Below, piece by piece: positions 22,750 to 35,500 of a stretch of DNA of 64,000 nucleotides. The position numbers and the translations under genes are program-made. Below the pieces are notes generated by a model. That model did not search any database and was not told the DNA's origin. It saw only the letters and a program-made list of their open reading frames with translations. Each line of letters opens with the position of its first letter. Position 1 is the stretch's first letter. The stretch comes from Myxocyprinus asiaticus. Its lineage: Eukaryota; Chordata; Actinopteri; Cypriniformes; Catostomidae. Location: assembly GCF_019703515.2 (NCBI RefSeq), contig NC_059346.1, positions 51,352,001-51,416,000 on the forward strand, given 5' to 3'.

Positions 22750-23006
22750 ATGGTATGTCCTCCTTTATAAGTAAATGTAGGTGTACACCTTCACATCTTG
22801 ACTAGACATCTGCATTGCTACTGACAGGTTTTTCATGTTTTCTATAAACTCAGTATGATGTTTTGGAAGTTGTGGCTGTATGAAGATTATAGTTCAGTTC
22901 TAGTGATTTGATTCACTTCGAAAATCCTATTCTTAATCAGTATCATTGTCGTTTTCGAATTAAAATATCTAAACATCTTTAAAACCAGATCAGTTCACCT
23001 TATAAC
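21621..23006. other. no gene seen
   Basis: A fine pyrimidine tract and AG at 21800-21860 resembles a splice acceptor but the following codons stop after MRALA. 22190-22560 is GC-richer without recognisable protein. TA tract at 22705-22744. Confidence 0.4.
22705..22744. repeat. TA microsatellite
   Basis: About 20 TA units. Confidence 0.9.
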
Positions 23007-23544
23007 TAGGGCTGGGTATCAATAAAGATTTCCCGAATTGATTCAATTCCGGTTCTGATTCATAAGCTCTTGATTAATTTTGATTTATTGGGGTATACAG
23101 TATTCTGTTTGTATGTTACATTTATTTATTTAACAGACACTTTTATCCAAAGTGACAATTATATGTCCATTTTGCTTGCATATGAAAGAAATTCTCTCTT
23201 TACTAATGCTGTAAATTATGCAGGGAACCTTTTAACTTGGTACATTGCAAAAATATTAATAACAAAATTAGCAACAGGGCCCATATGTTCTTCAAGTGCG
23301 GGACAGTTTTGCCATTGTTCTGCCATTTGTTACATTCAAAGTATATGTTTGTTAAGTGAGTTAGTTAGATCATCAGGATGCAGTGACATCTGCCAATTGG
23401 GAGGTGTTATACAAATACAGTACATTTTCACGCAGCCCGTGACACGGCATAGAATTAAAGATTAATCTTGAGACTTTAAGAATCAATATCAGGATGGTTT
23501 AAGATCATGATTAATCAGAAAATAAATATTTTTACCCAGCCCTG
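23007..23544. mobile_element. hAT-like MITE, AGGGCTGGGTA ends
   Basis: Starts AGGGCTGGGTATCAATAAAG and ends TTTTTACCCAGCCCT, an 11-base perfect inverted pair. The interior is noncoding; it includes ACACTTTTATCCAAAGTGAC, another dispersed fish repeat motif. Confidence 0.6.
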
Positions 23545-23599
23545 CTGAGAAGCAAATTTGCACAAAATATTTTCCCTTTAAGCTCTAAAGGTGATTTTA

Positions 23600-25070
23600 A
23601 ATATTTCCTGTTTCAGTGGCATGCCCACAATTAAAGGCTCATAACTCTACAAAAGAAATCAAAATGGGTACATTTTTTGGTATCATTATAAAGAAAACTT
23701 GTCAAATTTTGTATGATATAGATCAGGATCAATTATGAGACTCTCAGCCTAAAATAACTTGTCAAAAATGAACTTTTTCTTATTTGTTTGATTTGACATA
23801 TCTCAGGGTGTAAATAAGGTAGCTCCGAAAAGCTGCTTTTGTTTTGTTTCCAATCATGTAATCTTTAACCGAGTAAAATATTGTGTTGATACGTCAAAGC
23901 AATCAAAATTATAGCATTACAAATATAATTTATCCTAGTGTCCAAAAACATCTTCAAGTGTCCAAAAGCCTCTCCAAACAAAACATAATAATTGTACATA
24001 AGAACTAATTACGTTGCAAATACCACGACTAAATCAGCGTTCCCGCGGATCCTTAAAAAGTCTTAAATTCGGTTTTCCAAAATTTAAGGTCATAAAAAGT
24101 CTTAAATATCCTAAATGATACAACACAAGTCTTAATTATCATTTAAAGAGTTCTTAAATTTGGGGGCGGAAAGACCAGAATCTTGATATGAACTAATGTG
24201 ATTATCAAACTTCAAAAGATTATGATCTGATTAAATAAATGCTTGAGAACAAATATTGAGTATGTGTCATGTGCTTGGCGCCATCTTCTGGTGGTCGTAT
24301 GTAATTAGAGTGAATGATCCTCTCTGCTCATATTTGGATGACTTCCACCTCTGGTTACAGCGATCTGAATCCTATTACAATTGGTTTAGCATTCCATGAT
24401 GCTGGGCAACGTACTATATAATTTCCGATGAAGTCATCTGATCCAGGAAAGCGAACGTGCTTTTAACCAGGTAGCACATTATGTGCTGTGTGCACTGTGC
24501 TTCGTGTGGATTATCTAATGATCTGTGCATCCGATTATGTTGTGTGTGGGCTCATTTTAACGGAATTCCCCTCCTCTAAGTAATGATATGTGATATTTTA
24601 TGTTCTGTTTATTTATCGTGAAGGTATAAGAGAAAATGTGGCCTATAAGCAACACCTGATTACATGTAACATGCAAGTCAAAGACATTTACTTAGCTATT
24701 ACTCGCTATATTTATGTTTGTAAAATGAATAGGCTGGTTGTATTGTACTCTTTGAGAGATTTCCAAAGACACATGACACATGGCTATATTTGATCAGTTT
24801 GATGTTATTACCGATAACAATAATACTGTATGTACAGTGCAAATTTATTAATAAATTATCAAAACGGAACAGTTCTAATTTGTCTGCAAATTTCAAAGTA
24901 CTTGTTCAGTTTTGGTCATAATGCCTACATGCATTGAAAAGAACAGCTTCTAAGCTTTAAAACTATACCTATTTTGTGTTGGTCAAGACTGTAGTTATTA
25001 ATATTTTGATAATAATTTTTTTGTCGGCGGGCCCACTGGCAGCCAATCTGAGCTTAAAGGGTTAAGACTT
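23600..25070. other. probable composite of dispersed repeats
   Basis: GTGGCATGCCCACAATTAAA near 23617 and a hAT-type start CAGCGTTCCCGCGGATCCTT at 24040 are recognisable fragments. The right limits are unclear. No exon seen. Confidence 0.3.
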
Positions 25071-25494
25071 GTGTTCAGAGAATGTGTTTTGAATGTACTT
25101 AGAATATGTGTATTTTGATTTTTACACTTGTTTCACATATTCTGTTTAAGTATGTAAACGCAAATGCTTCTAGCTACACAAACTCAATTTCACTTTCCAT
25201 TGTGTTTTGAAATGCATAGGCTACATAGAGTAAATATGTGTTGCATTCTCAGCACTGCCACAAGAGTGCTAAAACGGACAGTCTTCTTATACACGCGCTT
25301 GCAGTGCATTCGCAAAGCATTTCCATCTTGTCTGCATACTTGTGGACAGTATGTTTCTGTGCTAAACCTCACTAAATTTGGTAGTTTATCTTAAGACATT
25401 TTTATGGGAAAACAAAACAAAGGACAGAAATAATTACTGTTTTCATTCTGGTTTCCTGAACAGTCCCACCATCTTTAATTGGTCGGACAAGGGC

Positions 25495-26470
25495 TACACA
25501 ATTATTTATATTTTAACCGCAATCACAGTTTCTGCCTCTCCTGGTTAATTAAGCGTAATCATCAAGTTTGAATCCAGGGCATGCTGAGTGACTCCAGTCA
25601 GGTTTCCTAAGCAACCAATTGGCCGGTTGCTAGGGTGGGTAGAGTCACATTGGGTTAACCTCCTTGTGGTCGCTATTATGTGGTTCTCGCTCTCGGTGAG
25701 TTGTGCATGGAGATTAGTGTGAAGCCTCCACATGCGCTACGTTTCCACGGTAGCGGAACAAGTCATGTGATAAGATGCGTGGATTGATGTCTCAGACGTG
25801 GAGGCAACTGAGATTCGTCCTCCACCACCCGGATTGAGGCGAGTCACTACGCTACCACGAGGACTTAGAGCGCATTGGGAATTGGGCATACCAAATTGGG
25901 GAGAAAAGGGGAGAAAATCCACAACAAAAAAAAGAAATAAAATTAAGCATAATCGTCTTCGGTATTAGTGATTAAGTTAGCATAAACGAGCAGCCGGGTA
26001 GCTGCAAATTGTTGTTTCGCATCCTTTCAGAAGTTCGCTACTGACCAATCTGTTTCACTTTTAAGCACTCCCTGAAATACTTAGCCTAAATGTGCACCAC
26101 TCTGTAAGCATACAGTATTTCACATACTTGGAACACCAGAATCCACCATAATTAATGATATGCATAAAAAAGTATCACAAAAAGTATTATAAGTATTATA
26201 TTACAATAATATTATGTTAAAGTTGACTGGATTCCAAAAAAAAAAAAAAAAGAAAAAACAATGAAAAGGGTTTCACTGTTTTTTTTTTTTTTTTTTACAT
26301 TTTTAATTACAGTGATACTATGTTCTTCTGATTTGGGTGCAATAAATCTGTTCAAAATTTTTTTTCTCAAATGACACGAATTCTCAATAATAGTGATTAA
26401 TAATAATGTTTATAATTTTGGGCAAATTAATCTTGATTATCATTTTAACCATTATCGTGCAGCTCTAGGT
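25495..26470. mobile_element. DNA element with GGGCT-CAC-AT ends, split by a SINE
   Basis: Left end AAGGGCTACACAATTAT, right end inverse of ATTATCGTGCAGCTCTAGG. A SINE sits inside, flanked by near-identical TTAAGCGTAATC (left) and TTAAGCATAATC (right), which look like its target-site duplication. Confidence 0.55.
25562..25945 (+). mobile_element. tRNA-derived SINE, head-truncated
   Basis: Begins inside the B box (AGTTTGAATCCAGGGC), keeps the whole body and the AATTGGGGAGAAAAGGGGAG tail with A-rich end. The A box is missing. Confidence 0.85.
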
Positions 26471-26610
26471 TAGACAAACAGATAGTCCTGCCCTAAAATT
26501 ACAGCATTAGCAAAGCCAATGTTGCTATGTGGGCTGGTCGGGAGGTTCTAACAAACAGAGCATTATTTTAAAAGCACCACAGAGGAGGGGTTCAAACCTG
26601 TGAACTTAGG
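26465..26610. repeat. dispersed repeat shared with 53818-53935
   Basis: TTAGACAAACAGATAGTCCTGCC and onward matches 53825-53935 in mcam's last intron (GACAAACAGATAGTCCCGCC), including the AGCACCACAG segment. Confidence 0.5.
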
Positions 26611-27640
26611 TTTGTACTGTGTCTCTGCACAGTAAGCTGGGATAAAAGTAATTAAAAAAAAAAAAAAAAAAAAATTCCCACACTTCAGAATCAGAATCAG
26701 TTTATTGCCAAGTATGCTTACACATACAAGGAATTTGTCTTGGTGATAGGAGCTTCCAGTGTACAACAATACAAAAACAGCAGCAAGACAGATAATAATA
26801 AAAAATAAAAAATAGTTATACACATACGTACATACACACACAGACATACACATACATACATACATACACATACGTAGTGCAATCTAATACAAATCTGTTA
26901 TCTGTTATGTACAGTGCAAATACAAATCTGTTATGTACAGTGCAAATGTTTTTTTATTTGTTTGTTTTTCTCCAGAGGAATGAAATGGCAGAAGAGGTTG
27001 GATGTGTTGGATAAATATAAAAAAGAGTAAACTGTGTATTGCACATTGTTATTGCTCAATGGGGCAGTTTAACATTTCATGAGATGGATAACCTGAGGGA
27101 AAAAACTGTTCCTGTGCCTGACGGTTCTGGTGCTCAGAACTCTGAAGCGCCTATCAGAAGGCAACAGTTCAAAAAGGTAGTGGGCAGGGTGAGTGGGGTC
27201 CAGAGTGATTTTTCCAGCCTTTTTCCTCACTCTGGAAGCGTATAGTTCTTGAAGGGGGGGCAGGGGACACCAATAATCCTCTCAGCAGTCCGAACTGTCC
27301 TTTGTAGTCTTCTGATGTCTGATTTCATAGTTGAACCAAACCAGACAGTTATTGAAGTGCAGAGGACAGACTCAATGACTGCTGAGTAGAACTGTATCAG
27401 CAGCGCCTGTGGCAGGTTGAACTTCCTCAACTGGCGAAGGAAGTACAACCTCTGCTGGGCCTTTTTCACAATGGAGTCAATGTGGGTCTCCCACTTCAGG
27501 TCCTGTGAGATGGTAGTGCCCAGGAACCTGAATGACTCCACTGCTGCCACTGTGCTGTTTAGAATGGGGGGGGGGGGGGGGGGTCAGTGTTGGGGTGTTC
27601 CTCCTAAAGTCCACAATGATCTCCACCGTTTTGAGCGTGT

Positions 27641-28433
27641 TCAGCTCAAGGTTGTTTTGACTGCACCAGACAGCCAGCTGTTATACCTCCCTTCTGTATG
27701 CAGACTCATCGTCATCTCGGATGAGGCCGATGACAGTGGTGTCATTGCAAACTTCAGGAGCTTGACAGAGGGGTCCTTGGCGATGCAGTCATTGGTGTAG
27801 AGGGAGAAGAGTAGTGGGGAGAGCACACATCCCTGGGGGGCACCAGTGCTGATTGTACAGGTGCTGGAAATGAGTTTCCCCTGTCTCACAAGCTGCTGCC
27901 TGTCCGTCAGAAAGCTGGTAATCCACTGACAGATAGACATGGGAACAGAGAGTTGGTGTAATTTATTCTGGAGTATAGCTGGGATGATGGTGTTTAAAGC
28001 CAAAATGAAGTCCACAAAAAGGATCCTTGCATATGTCCCTGGTCTGTCCAGATGTTGCAGGATGTTGCAATCCCATGTTGACTGAATCATCCACAGACCT
28101 GTTTGCTCGATAAGCAAATTGAAGGGGATCTAGAAAGGGTCCAGTGATGTTCTTCAGGTGGGCCAACACCAGTCTCTCAAATGATTTCATGACCACAGAC
28201 GTCAGGGCGACAGGTCTGTAGTCATTAAGTCCTGTGATTTTTGGTTTCTTTGGTACAGGAATAATGATTGAGCGTTTGAAGCAGCGTGGGACTTCACACT
28301 GCTCCAGTGATCTATTGAAGATCTGTGTGAAGATGGGGGCCAGCTGGTTAGCACAGGATCGAAGACACGCTGGTGAGACGCCATCTGGGCCTGAAGCTTT
28401 CCTCGTCTTTTGTTTCCGAAAGACGCGGCTCAC
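27641..28433 (-). pseudogene. LINE reverse transcriptase, frameshifted
   Basis: KTRKASGPDGVSPACLRSCA, LNDYRPVALTSVVMKSFERL, DPLQFAYRANRSVDDSVNMG and APQGCVLSPLLFSLYTND are the standard fingers and palm motifs. A shift occurs after VNMGLQH and another at the catalytic loop: one base is missing directly after KLLKFA, so the paired Asp codons at the active site are destroyed. Confidence 0.9.
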
Positions 28434-28695
28434 ATCATCTTCACATATCTTAAGTGCAGGTTGAGTAGCAGGAGGGGGGAGGAGGGGGTTGCAGGAGGTG
28501 TTGGTGTTTGTGTGAAGTGAAGGTCAGAGTGGATGTGGGGTGTGAGATTGGGCCTTTCAAATCTGCAGTAGAACACATTCAGGTCGTCAGCCAGTTGCTG
28601 GTCCACCACAGGGTTGGGGGTAGGAGTCCTGTAATTTGTGAGTTGTTTCATGCCATTCCACGCTGATGCAGGGTCGTTAGCTGAAAACTTGTTTC

Positions 28696-29676
28696 TCAGC
28701 TTCTCAGAGTATCTTCTTTTAGCCACTCTGATTTCCTTGTTCTGTGTGTTCCTGGCCTGATTGTACAAGACTTTACCCCACCCCTGTAAGCATCCTCTTT
28801 GGCCTGACGAAGCTGCCTGAGCTCTGCTGTAAACCACGGTTTGTCATTGTTGAACTTTAAATAAGTCCTAGTAGGAATGCACATATCATCACAGAAACTG
28901 ATATATGATGTAACAGTATCTGTGAGCTCATCCAGGTCTGTGGCTGCAGCCTCAAAAACACTCCAGTCTGTGCAATCGAAGCAGGCTTGTAGTTCCCACT
29001 CTGCTTCATTGGTCCATCTCTTTATAGTCCTTACTACTGGCTTGGTTGATTTTAATTTCTGCCTGTAGGTTGGAAAAAGATGAACCAGACAGTGATCAGA
29101 GAGTCCCAAAGCTGCTCTAGGGACAGAGCAATATGCATGCTTTATTGTTGTGTAGCAATGATCCAGTATGTGCCTGTCTCTGGTGGGGCATGTAATGTGC
29201 TGTGTGTATTTGGGCAGTTCACGTGTGAGATTTTCTTTGTTAAAATCCCCAAGAATAATAATAACTGAGTCCGGATATTGTTGTTCCGTGTCTGTGATTT
29301 GATCAGCCAGCTGTCGCAGCGCTGTGTTCACACACGCGTTTGGCGCGATATACACACTCACCAGAATAAACGAGGAAAACTCCCGCGGCGAGTAGAAAGG
29401 CTTACAGTTAATAAAGAGCACTTCCAAATTAGGACAGCACATCCTCTTTAACGTTGTTACATCTGTAAACCAACTTTCATTGATGTAAAAGCATGTTCCA
29501 CCGCCTCTCGTTTTCCCCGTTAACTCTGCAATGTGATCCGCTCTGAACAGCTGGAAGCCCAGCAGATGCAAAGCGCTGTCCGGAATGGCTTCACTCAGCC
29601 AGGTTTCTGTGAAGCACAAGGCAGCAGAGGTTGAAAAGTCCTTGTCCGTGCGGGTGAGGAGATGTACTTCGTCCAT
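28696..29676 (-). pseudogene. LINE endonuclease domain
   Basis: A 326-codon open stretch with the endonuclease motifs LCFTETWLSE, VIIILGDFN, PTRDRHILDHCYTT and LGLSDHCLVH in the usual order, then the NNDKPWFTAELRQLRQAKED linker. It is intact across the domain but frameshifted at both ends relative to the rest of the element. Confidence 0.9.
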
Positions 29677-30725
29677 TTTGTTAGGAAGAGAGCGGAGATT
29701 CGCAAGATGAATGCTCGGCAGGGCTGTTTGAAATCCGCACCATCAGAGTTTGACCAGCGCACCGGCTCGTCTCCCTCGCCTGCGTCTCCTGAACAACAAA
29801 GCCGCGCCTCCAACTAAAATGTCCAGCAAAACGTCTGAATATTAAAAAAAACGGGAAAAGACTATCTGGTATAAGCTGTCGAATGTTCAGCAGTTCGTCT
29901 CTTGTAAAACTGGCTGGAAAAAGATTACTAAACACAGGACAAACAAACAAAAACAACAAAACAATAGGAGCGCTCCACACCGAGGCGGCCATCCGCGGCG
30001 CCATCATGTTTTGCAGTGTTGAGCTGAAATTGCACAAAAATAATCGCCACTGTGATCATGGAGGGCAACCCATTTCAGATGTTGTTGACATAACAAGACC
30101 CCCGTCCTTCCCTGTAGTCGCTGTGCCACTGACCTCATATTGCGGGGGGGGGGAGTGGATGACGAGTGATGGGGAACCTTTGCCAACGTCTTTCTCTTCC
30201 ACCAGTCATTCGCCAAGGACATGGAAATCCCATAATAACCCATCTCCACAGCACCCCACGAGCCCAACTCCCTGCTTCCCAGATGTTTCCAATTAAAAAA
30301 GAGGCCTTTCAGTCTTTTCTGTATGCTGAGAGAGAGCAGGTTGCAGAAAGATAGAAGGGGTGAGAGGAGAAGAAATGGCTTTCTTCTGATACAAAAAGGC
30401 TGTTTAGGGCAGGGAGTGACATTTGGAAATTCATAATGGCTGGACGTTTGTTTTGATCGTAGCTAGGACTGGAAGACGAGAAGATGAATGGTATATGTCT
30501 GACGGTCATGTCTGAGACACAAGAGGATTTTCACAAAATCTGGGCCTTAAAAATGCTTTTTTTTTTTCTCAATGCATGTCACTGGAGATGTGCTGCCAAA
30601 GCGGAGCTGCTCACATATAATCATCACACACAGAAGTCTTTGTTTTTTCAGTTGGTGTGGTGGCCGCCACTGGCTGTTCTGTGTCTGCCACTCAAAACCT
30701 CAATGTTGCCACAATAGAAAAAAAA

Positions 30726-31323
30726 GGAATAGTTTGTCCAAAAATGGAAACTTTTTTCAGAATTTACTCTCCCTTGTGTCTCTCCAAACTTGTGGCTTTC
30801 TTTCTGCTGTGAAAAACAGAGGGAGAAATTTAGCCGAATGTTCCAAGCCACTCTTTTCCATACAGTAAAAGTGATCGGGGACTGGGACTGTTGAGGTCCA
30901 TAAATTACAAAAAAAGCACAATAAAAGTAGTCCATACAATTAATGAGCTGTATTGCAAGTGTTCGAAAACCGAAGCTTTGTGTGAGAAGCATACTAAAAT
31001 TCTGAAAGTCATTATTTACTGAAAATATGCTAATTTGTGTTCGTATTTGCATTAAATTCAAAACATCACAACGTTTTTGACATCATTAATGTCAAATCTG
31101 CAGCAGCTCATCTTGAGTTTGCATGTTTGCATGTAAAATTTTAGTTTTCTCTTCACGCACAGCTATTTTATGACTATTTTATGACTGTTTTTGTCATTGC
31201 ATGGAAAAAAAACATGGACATTCTTTTTTGTGTTTCACAGAAAAACTAAAGGCAAATGGGTTTGCAATGAGGGTGAGTAAATGATGACAGGATTTTTATC
31301 TTTGAGTGAACTACCCATTTAAA
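30726..31323. mobile_element. palindromic GGGATAGTTCACCC-family element
   Basis: Complete but diverged copy: left AATAGTTTGTCCAAAAATGG, centre with AAAAGCACAATAAAAGTAGT, right GAGGGTGAGTAAATGATGAC and GAGTGAACTACCCATTTAAA. Confidence 0.65.
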
Positions 31324-32504
31324 TCTTTTATTGCATGGTTCAGACACACATATTAATGTTTTTTTTAATATATATATTCCTGCACAGACTATTCACTTTT
31401 TGTGTTATGAAGCAAATTAATGGTCCATGTTTTATCCCATCCATGAAAATGCATTTGAAAGTCATAATATGCAACAGCTTGGTGTGGATCATTTTGGTGG
31501 TTGTCTAACTTGTATGGAGTATGTGATTTTGCCTATTTTTCTATGAAACAGTGAGTGCTGATTTGGAATGGTGGCCTGGTACATTCTTCAACCGAATATT
31601 GCCAGCCAAGTGAAGCTGTGCCAGAGTTTACTGCATGATCAATGTGGGTCAGCAGTAGACCTGCATGGAATCTTCACCTGCAGCTGAATTTGAATGACCG
31701 ACATTCATAAAATTCGACAGCATTATTTGTTTAGTAAATATTTTGACTAGCCTAATTAGGTAATGCTTTCAGGTACCAATAAGAGTTTAGAACTTTCAGC
31801 TCCACTGAACACATTTAACCATAAAATGATTCTGTGCAGTGCCAGCTTCACAGGAGGGCATCCACAGGGTCAGACACTCCTCTGGCCCACCAAGTCATGA
31901 GGTTGACCCACCCTGGCAACCAACCCAATTGTCCAGCGCTTGACCCACCTTGCGTCTTAGAGCTGGAGGCAGTCCTGTTTCCAAGTAATTTTATTTGAAA
32001 TCAATCACCACAGGATAACAACAAAGACCAGTGACTTCCTGATTGTCGCATATCATGAGTAGACCTGCATGGAGCGTGCATTCACGGATTTCTGCAGATT
32101 GCTTTGCAGGTTTCCGTAGAATTTAAAAACTTGTCCTCCACAAACATCCCTTAACCTTGCATGTTTGTTAAAGTCATGAAAATGATTAAGACATGGAAAG
32201 ATAAAATAGACTTAGTACATGTTCCTGGTCATAATGTGCATGATTCATCAGTGCACATTATTCTAAAGAACACTTTTTTTTTTGCGTTGTAATCTTTCAT
32301 CAAAATGTATTAACTTGCTCCATCTCTGAAACAGGGTTACAAGTTCAGCAACCAATTAGTGAGGTCAATTATTTCTTATATATTTAGTTTTTTAGCACTA
32401 TATTGTGTATTTATTATATTTTTTTATAACATTTTTATATTTCTACTATGATCTTTAAAGTCATCCCCTTTAAAGCACCTGCTCTACAACCATCCACATT
32501 CAGA
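31324..32504. other. region upstream of candidate mcam exon 1
   Basis: AT-rich, no exon recognised. TATA-like sequences at 32415-32450 are not distinctive in such AT-rich DNA, so no promoter is called. Confidence 0.35.
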
Positions 32505-32586
32505 ATGCCTTTGACCGTTGTATCGCATCTTCTGCTGTTTTGTGTGCATCTCGGCATGCGTGTTGTTTTTAGGAAGCCATGTCAAG
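32505..32586 (+). CDS. mcam: mcam candidate exon 1 (signal peptide)
   Basis: An ATG at 32505 opens 27 codons containing a hydrophobic run (VVSHLLLFCVHLG) and ends after CAAG at a GTAAAA donor in phase 1. That is exactly the phase required by the next exon, whose first two bases complete an Ala codon in AWA, a plausible signal-peptidase site. Against it, the residues RVVFRKPCQ between the hydrophobic core and AWA are more charged than a normal signal-peptide C-region. The true exon 1 could instead lie further upstream in repeat-rich DNA. Confidence 0.35.
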
Positions 32587-35500
32587 GTAAAAATAGCTCA
32601 ACTTACTTACAACCACTAGTGCCACCAAACAGAACTGCATTTGAACATTGTTTTAAAAAACAGCTTTCTGAATACGCCCCCCATTCTGCCATTGAGAAGG
32701 GGGGCGTAACATATAGTAGCTTTGTTAAACTGTGAACGATAGGGTAAATTGATTTTCTACTAAATGTACGCACACACCACCAATGCTCAGCGTCAAAATT
32801 CGCAAAGTGCCACGGAGCGCAAGTTGCATAGTTTCCATAAATTCGACCCAAATCATTATCAAAGGATAAAGATTATTTACTCTTGCCATCACTGGATGAT
32901 CTGTTGTGAACATGTATCTTTCATATAGCCTACACAATGTATTTTCAGTTACAAGTATGTCTTTTTGTGGTTTGACAGCTTAAATGAAAGACCTTTTCAG
33001 GGCTACATTCAGAGAAATTGCATAATAAACGTCGCACAGTTACACCAGTTTCACTAACCTGCAAACTCATCAACTTCACTTTATTCATTCTTGAAATACA
33101 AAAACCTTTGTAACTTTGGACTGCCATCTGCGCCGCTTCAGCTCGTCCTTTGTGTGTGTATTTGTGTGTGTCTGTGATCATGACCGTGACTGGCTTCAGT
33201 AAATGTTATTTCGTCCTTTTGTGGTCTCCCAACACTATTATGCCAGACTGTTAAACAGAGGCCAACTGAGTGATTTGGAAAGCATGCCAATTGGGCTTCT
33301 AATTTAAATGTTAGCTAATTTTAATATATCGATGCCTCAAAAATGTATCGATAAAATAATGTGCCGATCAATAATCAATATATCGATATTTTATTACATC
33401 CTTAGTACTTTCTTAATACAGGTGCATCTCAATAAATTAGCAGGTTTTTGTTAAATGTGAGCCAAAATCATCACAATTAAAAGAACCAAAGACTTAAACT
33501 ACTTCAGTCTGTGTGCATTGAATTTATTTAATACACGAGTTTCACAATTTGAGTTGAATTACTGAAATAAATGAACTTTTCCACGACATTCTAATTTATT
33601 GAGATGCACCTGTATACACCGATCAGCCACAACATTAAAACCACCTGCCTAATATTGTGTAGATCCCCCTCATGCTGCCAAAACAGTGCCAACCCGCATC
33701 TCAGAACAGCATTCTGAGATTATATTCTTCTCACCACAATTGTACAGATCGGTTATCTGAGTTACCGTAGACTTTGTCAGTTCAAACCAGTCTGGCCATT
33801 CTCTGCTGACCTCTCTCATCAACAAGTGTTTACGTCCACAGGTCTGCCGCTCACTGGATGTTTTTTTGGTTTTGGCACCATTCTGAGTAAATTCTAGAGA
33901 CTGTTGCGAGTGGAAATCCCAGGAGATCAGCAGTTACAGAAATACTCAAACCAGCTCATCTGGCACCAACAATCATGCCATGATCCAAATCATTGAGATC
34001 AAAATTTTTCCCAATTCCTATGGTTGACGTGAACATTAACTGAAGCTCCTAACCCATATCTGCATGATTTTATGTACTGCACTGCTCTCTTACAGTTGGC
34101 TGATTAGATAATTGCATGGACGATTGTTGGTGCCAGACAGGCTGGTTTGAGTATTATTATTGAGAATTATTTTCCTTTAGTGGAGTTAGTAAGGATTCAT
34201 GCAAAATGAAATGTCTCCTTTGTCTCCCACTCACAAAATGAAATTTTCCTTTGTGAGTGAGTAAAAGTGAGTAAAAGTTACTTTTACTTTTTAATACTTA
34301 AGTACAATTTAATGTGGTATTTTTTTTTTTTACTTTCACTCATGTACAGTATGTTTCTGGCTAGATACTTGGACTTAAATTGAGTAAAATTTTCACTCAG
34401 TATCCATACTTTCACTTAAGTATAATTTTTGAGTAATTTTACACCCCTGACAACAACACATCAACGCCTACTTTACTTTTAATCACTTCCGTAGCCCGCC
34501 CAGTAGTGCAGAGCAGTGAGATGGCAAAAATAGAGCAGGTCAGCCAAGAGCAGAGAGCCAGTCATAACAGTGGCCATTTACTGTCAAGTATTAAAGGAGA
34601 AGCAGCAAAAATACTCAACATTTTTGACAGATGGTCAGAATGAGGGTGGAAAATGATCATGTTTTACAAATAAATGAAAAAATCTTATATTATCAGTGAA
34701 CCTCAAGGAACATATTAAAATAATAAAAAAGGCATGTCATGACCCCTTTAACAGCTTGAAGAAACGGCCCTTAAAAACGGGTCCGATCAGAGTGGGGTGA
34801 AACCTGAAACCAGCCTAAAAATACAGGACTTTTTTGTTGACTTGTTGTTCAAGCAATGCAGTGACAATTTCCTTTTTGGCCACTTAAATTTCAGCCAGTG
34901 GCTGCCAGTGGTGTTTAAGGAGGGGAGTACTCCTTCACAATTCACTGCAAACTGGTATGGAACGCCCACTTTTCATGATCCAATCAATTTCGTTATTGAT
35001 AAAATCGAAAATTCAGAAATACATCACATTAAGGAATTAAAATGGGTTTACAAATGCCGTTTTAAGTAATGTGCTTTTTCTTATAACTGGATTTTAAAAG
35101 AGTTTTGAATGCATTTCTTTGTTACCAATAAAAGTGTAGTAGTCTCAGCTCTGTTACGCCATATTATGCAAAGAAATTATGCAAGATTCCACAGATTTTC
35201 CCCTACAATCAGCACAGAAAGTATGAGAATAGTTGCACAGATTCTCTGTGGGTCTAGACATTATTTACAGATGTCAACTGACCCTGGGTAACTTCAACAG
35301 AAAGAGTGTTTTACTGTTGGACTGGTGCTTACCTCATTAATAGAGGTGTAATTGAGTTTACTCTAAAGGCTGTGAATTAAACAATCATGCTCTGAATGAA
35401 ATGCTTTGAAAGCTTGTTTAATGTTGAGTTGATAATGCAGCCTTGCACTGCAGCTCAATGTATTTGTCTTTTGCAGCTTGGGCGTTGGTGGATCTGAAGA

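Larger units (their letters stand above)
26687..30110 (-). mobile_element. CR1/L2/Rex1-group LINE, near full length, broken
   Basis: On the minus strand: a 5' region reading MAASVWSAPIVLLFLFVCPV and FTRDELLNIRQLIPDSLF, an endonuclease (29676-28700), a linker, a reverse transcriptase (28433-27640), a C-terminal region (27550-27227) and a 3' UTR ending AATAAACTGATTCTGATTCTG at 26687, the signature tail of this fish LINE group. At least four frameshifts split the protein. A G-run (27567-27583) and a long imperfect ACATAC tract (26820-26875) are local expansions. Confidence 0.88.

Noticed and set aside
23070..23465. 131-codon frame MINFDLLGYTVF...
   Set aside because: Lies inside a MITE with AGGGCTGGGTA ends and has no recognisable domain.
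27417..27800. Plus-strand frames across the LINE (27417, 28234, 28877, 29883)
   Set aside because: Antisense shadows of the minus-strand LINE proteins.
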